DNA of 64,000 nucleotides from Paenibacillus glycanilyticus (GTDB taxonomy: Bacteria > Bacillota > Bacilli > Paenibacillales > Paenibacillaceae). The DNA lies in contig NZ_JAMBNP010000005.1 of NCBI RefSeq assembly GCF_023715145.1, positions 62,001 to 126,000 on the forward strand, given 5' to 3'. Shown piece by piece: positions 28,284 through 37,287 of the stretch. Every line of letters starts with the position of its first letter. Positions within the stretch are counted from its first letter, which is position 1. The translations under genes were made by a program, and so were the position numbers. The notes under the pieces are model-generated. The model ran no database searches. It was not told the origin of the DNA and was given only the letters and a program-made list of their open reading frames with translations.

Positions 28284-29123
28284 ATGAAGACTATAGCTGT
28301 AACAGGCGGCAGCGGCAAGCTGGGTTCCGCTCTTATTAAGGAGCTAATACAAGAAGGATATAGCGTTGTGTCCTTGGATACGCAACGTTCCGACGAGCTT
28401 CGCTGCAAGCAGATCAAGGTGGATCTGAATGATTTCGGGCAGGTGGTATCCGCCCTTCACGGAGCCGATGCGGTCATCCATTTGGCCGCCATCCCAGCGC
28501 CGCTTGGCTACACGTATCCATATATTTTCGCCAATAATGTGGTCTCCGGCTACAATATTCTCGAAGCGGCTTCGCTGCTTAATATCCGCAAGGTTGTTGT
28601 TGGCTCCAGCGAATCCTCTTATGGCTTCGCATGGGCGCCAACACCGTTCTCGCCGGATTATCTGCCGGTGGATGAAGAGCATCCGCAGCAGCCGCAGGAA
28701 TGCTACGGCTTGTCGAAGATCGTTAACGAGCTGACGGGTGCCATGTTCGACCGGCGTAACGGGATGCAGGTCGTCTCGCTCCGCTTCTCCATGATTACCA
28801 AGCCCGAAGACTACAAGCATCTCTCCATCCGCAAACCGGAAGCCTATAAAAATATATTCTGGAGCTATATTGATATCCGGGATGCCGTCAGTGCCTGCAT
28901 CGCTTCGCTGAAGGTCGAGGACCGAGGCGCCATCTGTCTCAATATCACAAGCAGCGATACGCTTAGCGACCTGCCAACAACGCAATTAATCGAGCAATTC
29001 TATCCGGACGTGAAGGATCTGCGGGATACGTTCCCCGAACGGACTGCGATCGTCAGCAATCGGGAGGCACAAAGGGTGCTTGGCTGGAAGCCGCAGCATT
29101 CATGGGCGGATACAATCAATTAA
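28284..29123 (+). CDS. NAD-dependent epimerase/dehydratase (extended SDR)
   Basis: 279 residues with TGGSGKLGSALIKEL for NAD, VIHLAAIPAP, and the catalytic YGLSK (YxxxK) with a preceding SSESSYG serine. The C-terminal VLGWKPQHSW is typical of sugar-nucleotide epimerases and uronate dehydrogenases. It is co-transcribed with the mannonate-dehydratase-type enzyme, so a sugar-acid substrate such as a uronate is the natural guess; this is inference. RBS GGGAG precedes ATG 28284. Confidence 0.88.
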   Translation: MKTIAVTGGSGKLGSALIKELIQEGYSVVSLDTQRSDELRCKQIKVDLNDFGQVVSALHGADAVIHLAAIPAPLGYTYPYIFANNVVSGYNILEAASLLNIRKVVVGSSESSYGFAWAPTPFSPDYLPVDEEHPQQPQECYGLSKIVNELTGAMFDRRNGMQVVSLRFSMITKPEDYKHLSIRKPEAYKNIFWSYIDIRDAVSACIASLKVEDRGAICLNITSSDTLSDLPTTQLIEQFYPDVKDLRDTFPERTAIVSNREAQRVLGWKPQHSWADTIN

Positions 29124-29126
29124 ACA

Positions 29127-29164
29127 AGGCCGGGACTTCTCGCTTAGAGGACCCGGCTTTCTTC
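29127..29164 (+). terminator. Terminator
   Basis: GCCGGG (29129-29134) pairs with CCCGGC (29152-29157), flanked by A and T runs (TTTCTTC). Confidence 0.7.
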
Positions 29165-29207
29165 ATTATGTCTCACTTGTAAGGTTTTTCTAAATTCCGG
29201 AGCCTAT

Positions 29208-29213
29208 TATAAT
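29208..29213 (+). promoter_or_regulatory. Predicted -10 element of the GH116 gene
   Basis: Perfect TATAAT 36 bp before the start codon; the -35 is weak (TTTTTC at 17-bp spacing). Confidence 0.4.
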
Positions 29214-29248
29214 AGAGTTATTAATCCTGTGATGAGAGGAGTTTCGAT

Positions 29249-31849
29249 ATGAGCAAGGTCTATAAAGGCGCAAAGACTAGAGAAATTTCATTCCCTCTTG
29301 GAGGAATAGGCAGCGGAAGCATCGGTCTTGCGGGTAACGGCAGACTGATAGACTGGGAGATTTTTAACCGGCCGAATAAGAAGAGCTTTAATGGATTCAG
29401 TCATTTTGCCATCAAAGCCGAGCAAGAAGGCAGGCTGTTAGATGCCCGGATATTAAACGGGGATTTGCAAGGACCCTACATAGGGGAGCATATCCGCGGA
29501 GGACCATGGTACAGCGGGTATGGCTTTGGACCGGAAAGCCAGACGATGGCGGGCATGCCGCATTTTGAGGACACGGAGTTCATAGGAGAATTTCCATTGG
29601 CGGGAATGAAGTTTGCAGACCCTTCCTTCCCGGGGCGGGTTGAGCTGCTGGCCTTTAATCCTTTTATCCCTCTGAATGATCAGGATTCGAGTATTCCGGC
29701 CGCTTTCTTTGAATGGGAGATCGACAATTGCACCGAGGAGCCCATCACCTACACCATCGCTCTGTCGGCAGGAAATCCGATTCCGACGGGTAGGATTACC
29801 CATCAATATAAAGAGTCGGCGAGCGAGACCGGACAGACCCTGCATACATTGGTCCTTTCCTCCAATCAGTATGAAGCCGATCACCCGCAATATGGCGATC
29901 TATGCATCGCTACGGACGCGGAGGAGGTCAGCCGTCAAGATTTCTGGTACCGCGGCGGATGGTGCGATGCGCTGGAGATGTATTGGCGGGATTTTGCAAG
30001 GCCGGGAATTTTTCAGAATAGAACGTACGCCGAAGAAATGCCGCCTAGCGAGAGACATAAGGACACGGCTACCCTTGCGGCGCATATTACCCTGAAGCCT
30101 GGCGAGAAGGGGAAGGTCAGGTTTGCGATCAGCTGGAGCTTCCCGAATATGGTTAATTTCTGGAATCCGCAAAAGGAGGGGACGAACAGCTGGAGGCATT
30201 ACTATGCTTCGTTATTTGAAAATGCGGAGGCAAGCGGAAAATACGCGCTCGAGCATTGGGATCGTCTTCTTGCGGAGACGACAGCCTTTAAAGAAGCGCT
30301 ATTCTCCTCAACGGTGCCCGAGGTGGTCATAGAAGCCGTTTCCGCCAATTTATCCGTGTTAAAATCAGCGACCTGCTTACGGTTAACGGATGGCTCCTTT
30401 TACGGCTTTGAGGGTCTAACCGAAGATACCGGCTCATGCGAAGGCTCCTGCACCCATGTCTGGAACTATGCCTATGCGCTTCCGTTCCTTTTTCCAAAGC
30501 TCGAGCGAAGCATGCGCGATCTGGATTTCCGCTATAACAGCCGTTCGGACGGCCGTATGTCGTTTAGGCTCATGCTGCCCGTGGGCCGGGAGCAGCAGGA
30601 TTTTCATGCTTGCGCGGACGGTCAATTCGGCGGTGTTGTTAAGGCGTACCGCGATTGGAAAATATCCGGCAATACGGAGTGGTTGAAATCCAATTGGCCG
30701 GCGATACGCCATTCCATTGAATACGCATGGGCGGACACCAATGACGATCAATGGGATCCTTTGCAAAAGGGAGTGCTGGAGGGAAGGCAGCATCATACCC
30801 TGGATATGGAGCTGTACGGACCTAATTCCTGGCTGACCGGATTTTATCTCGCCGCACTCAAAGCGGGCTCCGAAATGGCTGCCTGCTTGGGCGAATCGGA
30901 CACGGCCGAAGCTTATCTTCGGATTTTCGAAAAGGGAAAAGCATGGGTGAATCAGCATCTGTTTAACGGCTCCTATTATTCGCAGCTTGTGGACTTAACC
31001 GATCCCCTGATCCTTCCTCGTTACGGAGAGGGGGCCGTGCAAGGTTACTGGAATGAAGAGCTGGGAGAAATGAAATACCAAATTGCCGACGGTTGTGTGA
31101 TCGACCAGGTTATCGCCCAGTGGCATGCCAATTTGTGCGGGCTGGGAGAAATCTTCGACAAGGGGCAGACTCGCATAGCGCTGCGGTCTTTATACCGTCA
31201 TAATTACAAGTCCAGCATGAGAAACGAAGCGAATACATGGCGGTTATATTCCCTTAACGATGAAGCGGGCATCGTAATCTGCACATGGCCGGAGGGAACA
31301 ACCAAACCTTCAATTCCGCTCACCTATAACTCGGAGACGATGACGGGCTTCGAATATCAAGCGGCTTCGCACATGATTCAGGAAGGTCTTATCGAGGAAG
31401 GTCTTTCGATTGTTAAAGCGATTCGCGACCGGTACGACGGAGAGAAACGCAACCCTTGGAATGAAATCGAATGCGGAAGCAACTATGCCCGCTCTATGGC
31501 GAGCTACTCCTTGCTGCATGCTTTTAGCGGATTTGAATTCGATATGGTCCACGGAATAATAGGCTTTCAACCTGTATTAACGGAGGGCGGGGAGTACCGG
31601 ACCTTCTGGTCGCTGGATCAGGGATGGGGCGTATTCGAGATGTCAGAGGATCACTTGAGCGTTAGCGTATTAAGCGGCGGACTAACTCTGAAAGCCCTTA
31701 AGGTTGCCCTGTCGCAAGCGGACAAGATCAGTCATATTCAGTTCGGCGATGACGAGGTAGGCTTTGATATTATCGGGAATACCGTACACTTTCAGAACGA
31801 ATTGGTCCTGCAAGCGGAGCGGGCCGTCGTCCTGCAATTAAATCCTTAA
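29249..31849 (+). CDS. GH116 family beta-glycosidase (GBA2-like)
   Basis: 866 residues without a signal peptide. The N-terminal beta-sandwich opens FPLGGIGSGSIGLAGNGRL, the hallmark of the family. The C-terminal (alpha/alpha)6 barrel carries GSCEGSCTHVWNYA, with E398 the probable nucleophile, and TLDMELYGPNSWLTGFYLAA, with D519 the probable acid/base, by alignment from memory to GBA2-type enzymes. Members are beta-glucosidases, beta-xylosidases or glucosylceramidases. In this island a cytoplasmic beta-xylosidase or beta-glucosidase role is plausible. ATG 29249 follows GAGAGGAG. Confidence 0.88.
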   Translation: MSKVYKGAKTREISFPLGGIGSGSIGLAGNGRLIDWEIFNRPNKKSFNGFSHFAIKAEQEGRLLDARILNGDLQGPYIGEHIRGGPWYSGYGFGPESQTMAGMPHFEDTEFIGEFPLAGMKFADPSFPGRVELLAFNPFIPLNDQDSSIPAAFFEWEIDNCTEEPITYTIALSAGNPIPTGRITHQYKESASETGQTLHTLVLSSNQYEADHPQYGDLCIATDAEEVSRQDFWYRGGWCDALEMYWRDFARPGIFQNRTYAEEMPPSERHKDTATLAAHITLKPGEKGKVRFAISWSFPNMVNFWNPQKEGTNSWRHYYASLFENAEASGKYALEHWDRLLAETTAFKEALFSSTVPEVVIEAVSANLSVLKSATCLRLTDGSFYGFEGLTEDTGSCEGSCTHVWNYAYALPFLFPKLERSMRDLDFRYNSRSDGRMSFRLMLPVGREQQDFHACADGQFGGVVKAYRDWKISGNTEWLKSNWPAIRHSIEYAWADTNDDQWDPLQKGVLEGRQHHTLDMELYGPNSWLTGFYLAALKAGSEMAACLGESDTAEAYLRIFEKGKAWVNQHLFNGSYYSQLVDLTDPLILPRYGEGAVQGYWNEELGEMKYQIADGCVIDQVIAQWHANLCGLGEIFDKGQTRIALRSLYRHNYKSSMRNEANTWRLYSLNDEAGIVICTWPEGTTKPSIPLTYNSETMTGFEYQAASHMIQEGLIEEGLSIVKAIRDRYDGEKRNPWNEIECGSNYARSMASYSLLHAFSGFEFDMVHGIIGFQPVLTEGGEYRTFWSLDQGWGVFEMSEDHLSVSVLSGGLTLKALKVALSQADKISHIQFGDDEVGFDIIGNTVHFQNELVLQAERAVVLQLNP

Positions 31850-31856
31850 TGTAACC

Positions 31857-31898
31857 AAAAGCCCCGATGATCAAGCATCTTGATCAATCAGGGCTTTA
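31857..31898. terminator. Bidirectional terminator
   Basis: AAAAGCCC pairs with GGGCTTT, and an inner GATCAAG/CTTGATC stem lies inside it. It lies between the convergent GH116 and GH8 genes. Confidence 0.8.
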
Positions 31899-31903
31899 GT
31901 CAT

Positions 31904-33049
31904 TTAATAAATCCGGTAATTACCGCTTAACGCCAGCAGGCTGAAGAAGTAAAGGCAATTATCATAATAACGGCGCTCGCCCGTGCGAAGCGGAGTATTC
32001 CAGAGCAAATGAACAAAGTGGACGGCATCCGGGCCGTCGGCCGCAAGGGAAGCCATGGCATTCGTGGCGAGCAGCCCAACCGGATGAAGTGCCGGCTCCT
32101 CGAATGGCGTACCGTCAATGGCATAACGACGGTAATTTGACATTTCGATCGGACGGAAAAACCGTTGAATCTTGTTCGACTGTTCGACTTGCCATGGATC
32201 CTTGCGGAACCATGCCCAGTCTAGTCCGATATTGGCTGCCGTCCGGTAAGCATCGCTGTAGAAATGCCGGAAGTCTCCATGCCGCTGCACCGCAGCCGGC
32301 GTACCGTCATAGTTCGCATATTCCGGCGAAAGTCCGGTCTCGGGATGGCAGGCAAGATGAAGATAAGCCCGGCTCGCTTCAGCCGCCTCTCTCCAGAACG
32401 GCCTGTCCGCCTCATCGGCCCACAAGGCAAACAGGTCGTAGAAGTGGGGAAGATGGTAGGACGGATCGCTGAACAACGATTCCGGTACGAACTTGATCAG
32501 CTTGGTTGCGGGGTCCCACATGGGATCGCCGCCATTCCCGTCATCGCCTTGATGGATGCATGCCCGGAGGATCCGCTTCGCCTGCTCCGAGTAATTGTAA
32601 GGCTCTGGTCCGTCACCCCAGCGGTTAGCGGCAAAGAACAGCGCCATTGCAAAAAATTCTTCTCCATCCGGGGCAGGACCCTGCGACAGACGGGTACCGT
32701 CAGGCTTGCAGTGCCAAGCGAAATAATCCTTGTACCGCCCTTCGGCATGCTGCATATAGGTGACCGAAAAATTCCACAGCCGGTCAAAAATCTCTTTGTC
32801 ATTCATCTGAACCGCCATCATCATGCCGTAGGACATGCCCTCCGACCGGACATCAAGGTTGCCGGTATCCAGCATATAGCCCTTGTCATCCTCCATGGGG
32901 TAGTAGATCCGGACATCCGGATCGCCGCCCAGCAGATCGGCCCATGCCTGTTCAAGCCTTGCTTGCACGGCTGTCTCGGTAAACCCAAGCTCCGTGAACA
33001 AATTCCGGTATTCCCCGGTAGGATAAGCCCCATTCTCAAAAGCTGACAT
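31904..33049 (-). CDS. GH8 reducing-end xylose-releasing exo-oligoxylanase
   Basis: 381 residues, no signal peptide, so cytoplasmic. It resembles the Bacillus halodurans Rex enzyme closely from memory: general acid E70 in DVRSEGMSYGMM, D128 in GPAPDGEE and the base D266 in HFYSDAYR. It trims xylose from the reducing end of imported xylo-oligosaccharides. The start at 33049 is chosen because MSAFENGAYPTGEYRNLF aligns with the Rex N-terminus and places the acid at residue 70; a longer frame begins at 33088. A CcpA-type site overlaps its predicted transcription start. Confidence 0.92.
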   Translation of the reverse strand: MSAFENGAYPTGEYRNLFTELGFTETAVQARLEQAWADLLGGDPDVRIYYPMEDDKGYMLDTGNLDVRSEGMSYGMMMAVQMNDKEIFDRLWNFSVTYMQHAEGRYKDYFAWHCKPDGTRLSQGPAPDGEEFFAMALFFAANRWGDGPEPYNYSEQAKRILRACIHQGDDGNGGDPMWDPATKLIKFVPESLFSDPSYHLPHFYDLFALWADEADRPFWREAAEASRAYLHLACHPETGLSPEYANYDGTPAAVQRHGDFRHFYSDAYRTAANIGLDWAWFRKDPWQVEQSNKIQRFFRPIEMSNYRRYAIDGTPFEEPALHPVGLLATNAMASLAADGPDAVHFVHLLWNTPLRTGERRYYDNCLYFFSLLALSGNYRIY

Positions 33050-33113
33050 AAGTATGCAAAACCCCCATTCGACGGTGTATAGCCCCATCTTAGCACAGGC
33101 TAAACCATACAGA

Positions 33114-33127
33114 TTAAAGCGTTTTCA
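33114..33127 (-). promoter_or_regulatory. Catabolite-responsive element (cre)
   Basis: On the - strand TGAAAACGCTTTAA matches the cre consensus TGWAANCGNTNWCA at all but one position. It sits immediately downstream of the predicted -10, so CcpA binding would block transcription of the GH8 gene. Confidence 0.65.
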
Positions 33128-33133
33128 GTAAAA

Positions 33134-33162
33134 AGTATAGTTTTGTTGCACACAATTAGTAA
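33134..33162 (-). promoter_or_regulatory. Predicted promoter of the GH8 gene
   Basis: On the - strand: -35 TTACTA (33162-33157), 17-bp spacer, -10 TATACT (33139-33134). The start would fall on the cre box. In the rest of 33163-33384 I see no gene or repeat. Confidence 0.45.
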
Positions 33163-33384
33163 TAACTTTCTTCACATCACCCGTTGACAGATGTTGGGGA
33201 AGTCCATGCAATTAAATAAATCCAGTGGACAAATTAATTATTTGGCTGCTCATGACAGCCCTCAACCAGCCTCCTTCTCAGCAGTTTTGTACCTGCCTTC
33301 GCATGACATCACGATCTGTCATTCAAAACGGGGCGGCAACGCTTATGCTTCAGAAAATATTCAAAGCGACTTCAATCGCTTAAG

Positions 33385-33434
33385 CAAAAAAACTCGGTAT
33401 TCCCTCCCAATTGGAAGGGATACCGAGTTTTTTT
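33385..33434 (-). terminator. Terminator after hxlB
   Basis: ACTCGGTATTCCCTCC pairs with GGAAGGGATACCGAGT around an AATT loop, flanked by A7 and T7 runs, so it can work in both directions. It ends the hxlAB transcript. Confidence 0.88.
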
Positions 33435-33447
33435 GCCTTCGCGAAGG

Positions 33448-33999
33448 CTATTCCAGGTTGGCGTGATTGCTGTACATGGCTGCGCCTTCAAGCTCCATTT
33501 GCTCCATCAGGTTCAAGACGACCGCGTCCAGCAGGAGCAGGAGGCTTTGCTCGAACAAGGTGCCCATTGGCTGACCGGAGCTTCCGGATGTACCGTCTTT
33601 GGTGGAAGCGGGGATGATTACCCTGATTGATGCTGCTGCTCCAAGCGTTGAATCCGGCTTGATGGTCATAACGCCTATAGCTGCACCAATGCTTTGGGCT
33701 TTGGAGGCCATAGCTGTCAGCGTCTTGGTCTCGCCAGATCCCGAGCCAATCAGAAGCAGATCGCCCTCCGCAATACCCGGTGTTACCGTCTCGCCGACGA
33801 CATATGCGCGGAACCCCAAATGCATCAGACGCATGGCAAAGGCACGCATCATTAACCCCGAACGGCCGGCACCCGCTACAAAAATCTTCTCGGCTTCCGT
33901 AATCCGCTTGGCCAGCGCCTCTATCTCGCCGGGCTTAATCGATTGAAGCGTCCGCTCCAGCTCCTGAATAATGGAAGATGCTGCGATCAGCGTACTCAT
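33448..33999 (-). CDS. hxlB: 6-phospho-3-hexuloisomerase
   Basis: 183 residues. It converts hexulose 6-phosphate to fructose 6-phosphate, the second step of formaldehyde fixation by the ribulose monophosphate pathway. It is a SIS-domain protein: FVAGAGRSGLMMRAFAMRL and LLIGSGSGETKTL are the phosphosugar loops. It starts 6 nt after the hxlA stop, so the two are one operon in the same order as in Bacillus subtilis. Confidence 0.95.
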   Translation of the reverse strand: MSTLIAASSIIQELERTLQSIKPGEIEALAKRITEAEKIFVAGAGRSGLMMRAFAMRLMHLGFRAYVVGETVTPGIAEGDLLLIGSGSGETKTLTAMASKAQSIGAAIGVMTIKPDSTLGAAASIRVIIPASTKDGTSGSSGQPMGTLFEQSLLLLLDAVVLNLMEQMELEGAAMYSNHANLE

Positions 34000-34005
34000 G
34001 AGCGG

Positions 34006-34638
34006 TTAACCTTGCTTGATCAGCTGCTGCATTTGAGCGGCTACCGCCTGCTTGTCCCCAGCACCGGTAATTCCGCCGCCAACGATGACCAGATCTGGTT
34101 GAGCGCTGATCACTTCCGGCAGAGTCTGCAGCTTGATGCCGCCTGCGATCGCTGTTTTCGCCTGCTTCACGACACGTTTAATTGTCGCCAGGTCCTCAAA
34201 CGAGTTTTTGCCTGCTGCCTGATGGTCGTAACCGGAGTGAACGCAGATATAATCTACGCCCAGGCTGTCAATTTCCACTGCGCGTGCGGCAATGTCCTTC
34301 ACATTGATCATATCAACCATAATTTTCTTGTTTTGCTTGCGGGCTTCATCCACGGCGCCTTTAATGGTCGAATCGTCGGATACGCCAAGAACGGTAATGA
34401 TATCGGCGCCTGCTTCGGAGGCCTTCATTACTTCGTAGCCGCCCGCATCCATAATTTTCAAGTCGGCGAGTACTTTCAGCGCCGGGAATTCGTCTTTGAT
34501 TTCTTTTACTGCGCGCAATCCTTCGTTGATAACGACAGGAGTACCAATCTCAACGATATCAATGTAAGGGGCAACCTCTTTAACTACCTGTTTTGCCTCC
34601 GGGATATTAACCAAATCCAGCGCCAATTGCAGTTCCAT
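34006..34638 (-). CDS. hxlA: 3-hexulose-6-phosphate synthase
   Basis: 210 residues. It condenses formaldehyde with ribulose 5-phosphate. Orotidine-decarboxylase-like (beta/alpha)8 fold with LQLALDL at the N-terminus, VLADLKIMDAGGYE (conserved DxKxxD-type acid/lysine motif) and VIVGGGITGAGDK binding phosphate. AAAGGAGAG precedes the ATG. Operon with hxlB. Expected to be induced by formaldehyde through HxlR, encoded just upstream on the same strand but separated by a terminator. Confidence 0.95.
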   Translation of the reverse strand: MELQLALDLVNIPEAKQVVKEVAPYIDIVEIGTPVVINEGLRAVKEIKDEFPALKVLADLKIMDAGGYEVMKASEAGADIITVLGVSDDSTIKGAVDEARKQNKKIMVDMINVKDIAARAVEIDSLGVDYICVHSGYDHQAAGKNSFEDLATIKRVVKQAKTAIAGGIKLQTLPEVISAQPDLVIVGGGITGAGDKQAVAAQMQQLIKQG

Positions 34639-34710
34639 ATTTACGAATCTCTCCTTTGATTTAGGGTTGTTCCAGCAATGTGTTTATCTTAGGCGGATAC
34701 CGAAGATTAG

Positions 34711-34726
34711 GGAAGTACGCACTTCC
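34711..34726 (-). promoter_or_regulatory. Candidate HxlR operator upstream of hxlA
   Basis: Perfect inverted repeat GGAAGT-ACGC-ACTTCC, 73 bp from the hxlA start. A partial second copy (AAGTAAGTCCGTTTCC) follows on the + strand up to 34742. Paired sites upstream of the promoter fit a HxlR-type activator. A weak -10 (TAAGAT) lies between the site and hxlA. Confidence 0.5.
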
Positions 34727-34796
34727 AAGTAAGTCCGTTTCCTGCAGGATACTGTGGCGCCGAAGGCTGTTCCGATCCGGAGGTTACTAAGCGAAT

Positions 34797-34827
34797 AAAA
34801 AAGCAGACCCCATGCAGGAGTCTGCCC
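34797..34827 (-). terminator. Terminator after hxlR
   Basis: On the - strand GCAGAC and GTCTGC form a stem followed by TTTTTTA. It separates hxlR from hxlAB. Confidence 0.75.
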
Positions 34828-34850
34828 ATTACCTATATGAATATTTGCGA

Positions 34851-35246
34851 TTAAATTTTAGCGGCTTGCAGCGATGCGGCATTCGAATCGGAGGTTCTGC
34901 CTAGCACCTCTTCGCCATAATGCTTCCCCCAGTTGTACATCAGCTTCAGAATGGGTACAAGGCTTTCCCCATGCGAAGTCAGCTTATATTCCACCTTCGG
35001 CGGAACGACGGGATACACGGTCCGCTCGACAAGCTGGTCTTCTTCCAGCTCGCGCAGTTGGTTCGTCAGAATCTTTTGCGTAATATGGGGAATGAGCTTC
35101 TGAAGCTCGCTGAATCTCTTCGTGCCGTCGATGCCCAGATGCCAGAGAATAATAAGCTTCCACTTGCCTCCAATTAGCGCGAGGGTTAACTCCTTCTCGC
35201 AGTTAATCTGATCAACCTCAATTCGGGAACGGATATCTTTCGCCAA
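34851..35246 (-). CDS. hxlR: HxlR-family transcriptional regulator of the RuMP genes
   Basis: 131 residues, a winged-helix HxlR/DUF24 protein. [20 protein letters not shown] carries the conserved Cys that in the B. subtilis protein reacts with formaldehyde, and [20 protein letters not shown] is the recognition helix region. The start is taken as TTG 35246 because GGAGG lies 10 nt upstream; the frame also has a GTG at 35264, but it overlaps that site. In Bacillus hxlR is divergent from hxlAB, whereas here it is co-directional and upstream, which is a rearranged layout. Confidence 0.9.
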   Translation of the reverse strand: MAKDIRSRIEVDQINCEKELTLALIGGKWKLIILWHLGIDGTKRFSELQKLIPHITQKILTNQLRELEEDQLVERTVYPVVPPKVEYKLTSHGESLVPILKLMYNWGKHYGEEVLGRTSDSNAASLQAAKI

Positions 35247-35392
35247 TGCTTTAAGCACCTCCACTTTGCTAGCGTGTCACAATAGATTACAAGATTATCT
35301 GGTTCATGTCTATTAAAGTTGATGTCGAAAATTATCGGATTGTGGTATTATCAGAATTATTGCCTATATTATGGTAAAAAGGTGGAGAATTG

Positions 35393-36865
35393 ATGGATTA
35401 TATGGAGACCCTGCACCGAAGAAACAAGCTGCTGGTAAATATTATTTGGGTCATGCTGCTGCTCGGCGTGGCCGTTGACTTTCTGACTGGGGCGGGGATG
35501 GATTCGATTATCGTCCTTGCGATAGTGGGGTCTCTAACCTGCGGCGCAACAACGATTTTGGCCTATAAACGATGGTTGACCCGTTATATCATGTATTTCA
35601 TTTCATCGATTGTAACCGTGCTTACTTTGCTGCTGCTGCTAACCGGCCCGATCATTACGACTTATTTTCTTGTATATGTCAATCTTGCGATTATGACGCT
35701 TTACGGGAACTCCAGGGCGATCGGCTTTTCCGGTCTGATGGGTGTCCTTCTAACGGTTTATTGCTATTTAAGTCCGGATAAAACGGAGATTTTCGGAAAT
35801 AACGCGCCAACGACGATGTTTATGTATTTTGCGATGGTTGCCGTACCGCTCTACGTCTCGACCAAATTCAGCGAGCGGCTGCAGCATAATATTATCGAGC
35901 AGAGCAAGCAAGCCATGCGGGAGAACAACAGATCGCTTGAACTGGTCGGCCAGGTCTCTTCCTCCGCGGCATTGCTGACTTCGTTCAGCACGACCTTGAA
36001 ATCCAATATGACAACGGCAGGTACCATCTCCAAGGAGGTAACCTCCGCCTTCACGGAGATTACTTCGAGCATGGAAGCGCAGACCTCCAGCGTGACCGAC
36101 ATCAGCGATTCGATCCGGCATATCGAGAATTCCGTATCCTCGCTTGCGGGCCGTTCTACCGAAATGAAGGAGCTATCGGCAAGCTCCGCTCTGCTAACAA
36201 AAGCCGGAAGCGAAGGAACGGCGGCTCTAGAGCATGAGATGAAGCGGGTAAATGAAACGATTGACTCCTCCGTACAGCTGATGAATGAATTAGGGGAGCA
36301 AAACGCGAGCATCAGCGAGATTGTGGCGACCATTAAGCATATTTCCACGCAGACGAACCTGCTCGCCTTGAATGCGGCAATTGAGGCGGCGCGCGCCGGC
36401 GAGCATGGCAAAGGCTTTGCTGTCGTGTCTCACGAAATTCGCAAGCTTGCGGAGACGTCCCAGCAGTCGACGGAGCAGATCGAGCATATCCTCGAGAGCA
36501 TTCGCTCGAAGACGATCCGGGCTGCGGAGCAGGTGCTCGAGGGGCAGCAGTCCGTTGCCGGCAGTACAGCGGCAGCACGCACAGTGGCTGACGTGATGCG
36601 GGCCTTGTCGGCAGATGCGAATAAGCTGGAGAGCCATTCTGGCGAGGTTGATTATTCGGCCGAGCAACTTCAGGAGCAGTATGCGAGAATAACCGATCAG
36701 ATTGTATCCATTGCCGGTTCCACGGAACAGAATATGGCGGCGATCCAGGAAATGTCGGCCAGCATGACCACGCAGGACAGCCGGATTATTGAAATCGTCG
36801 AGAGCTTCTTGCAGCTGGACAAGCTGACCTCCGATCTGAACAGGATGACGGAGCAGAAATCATAA
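35393..36865 (+). CDS. Methyl-accepting chemotaxis protein with a membrane-embedded sensor region
   Basis: 490 residues. The N-terminal ~165 residues form five or six membrane helices with almost no extracellular loop. A coiled-coil signalling domain follows directly; I see no HAMP domain. The hairpin tip reads [20 protein letters not shown] then [19 protein letters not shown], the contact site for CheA/CheW. The input may be sensed within the membrane (for example redox or energy state). ATG 35393 is preferred over TTG 35390 by its distance from GGTGGAG. Confidence 0.9.
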   Translation: MDYMETLHRRNKLLVNIIWVMLLLGVAVDFLTGAGMDSIIVLAIVGSLTCGATTILAYKRWLTRYIMYFISSIVTVLTLLLLLTGPIITTYFLVYVNLAIMTLYGNSRAIGFSGLMGVLLTVYCYLSPDKTEIFGNNAPTTMFMYFAMVAVPLYVSTKFSERLQHNIIEQSKQAMRENNRSLELVGQVSSSAALLTSFSTTLKSNMTTAGTISKEVTSAFTEITSSMEAQTSSVTDISDSIRHIENSVSSLAGRSTEMKELSASSALLTKAGSEGTAALEHEMKRVNETIDSSVQLMNELGEQNASISEIVATIKHISTQTNLLALNAAIEAARAGEHGKGFAVVSHEIRKLAETSQQSTEQIEHILESIRSKTIRAAEQVLEGQQSVAGSTAAARTVADVMRALSADANKLESHSGEVDYSAEQLQEQYARITDQIVSIAGSTEQNMAAIQEMSASMTTQDSRIIEIVESFLQLDKLTSDLNRMTEQKS

Positions 36866-36977
36866 CTGAATGAACGGTTTCTATAAATAGTTTAAAAATT
36901 AATATGTAAGACAAAATATTGGTATTTCCATTTTTTTCAATGTCATTTATATTGAAAGTTGATATAGAAGTTGATTC

Positions 36978-37022
36978 AGGCCTTCCCCGTCATTTTTACC
37001 CATCGGAGAAGGCCTTAATTGG
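36978..37022 (+). terminator. Probable terminator after the chemotaxis receptor
   Basis: AGGCCTTC and GAAGGCCT form the stem, with an inner CCG/CGG; the T tail is short (TTAATT). Confidence 0.5.
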
Positions 37023-37053
37023 TTAAGCCAATGAACAAGATGGGGATGATAAC

Positions 37054-37266
37054 ATGGTTGTTTTCATTTCGCTAATTTTCATTATTGCAGGAGTTCTAGG
37101 CTGGTTTTTCCCTTCTTTAAGCTGGCATATGAAGCATGGCTGGGCCGTAGACGGCAAGTCAGAGCCAAGTGACAATTATATTTTTTTGAGCCGATTTGGA
37201 GCGATACTAGTATTAGGCTGGGGTATCTACATTCTAATAGCCGGGGACTTGGGCAAGCTGAATTAG
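37054..37266 (+). CDS. Small two-TM membrane protein (DUF6199-like)
   Basis: 70 residues with a hydrophobic helix at each end (about 2-22 and 46-64). A short loop between them contains WHMKHGWAVDGKSEPSDNYI. The GW...DGKSEPSD pattern resembles small Firmicute membrane proteins of the DUF6199 type; this is recalled, not searched. The next gene starts 22 nt after its stop and is likely co-transcribed. Confidence 0.65.
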   Translation: MVVFISLIFIIAGVLGWFFPSLSWHMKHGWAVDGKSEPSDNYIFLSRFGAILVLGWGIYILIAGDLGKLN

Positions 37267-37287
37267 AAGAAGGGGAGAGGGATCAGG

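Noticed and set aside
33191-33466. 91-codon + strand ORF in the gap between GH8 and hxlB
   Set aside because: It reads through the strong terminator hairpin at 33385-33434 and overlaps the hxlB end; no ribosome-binding site or known motif.
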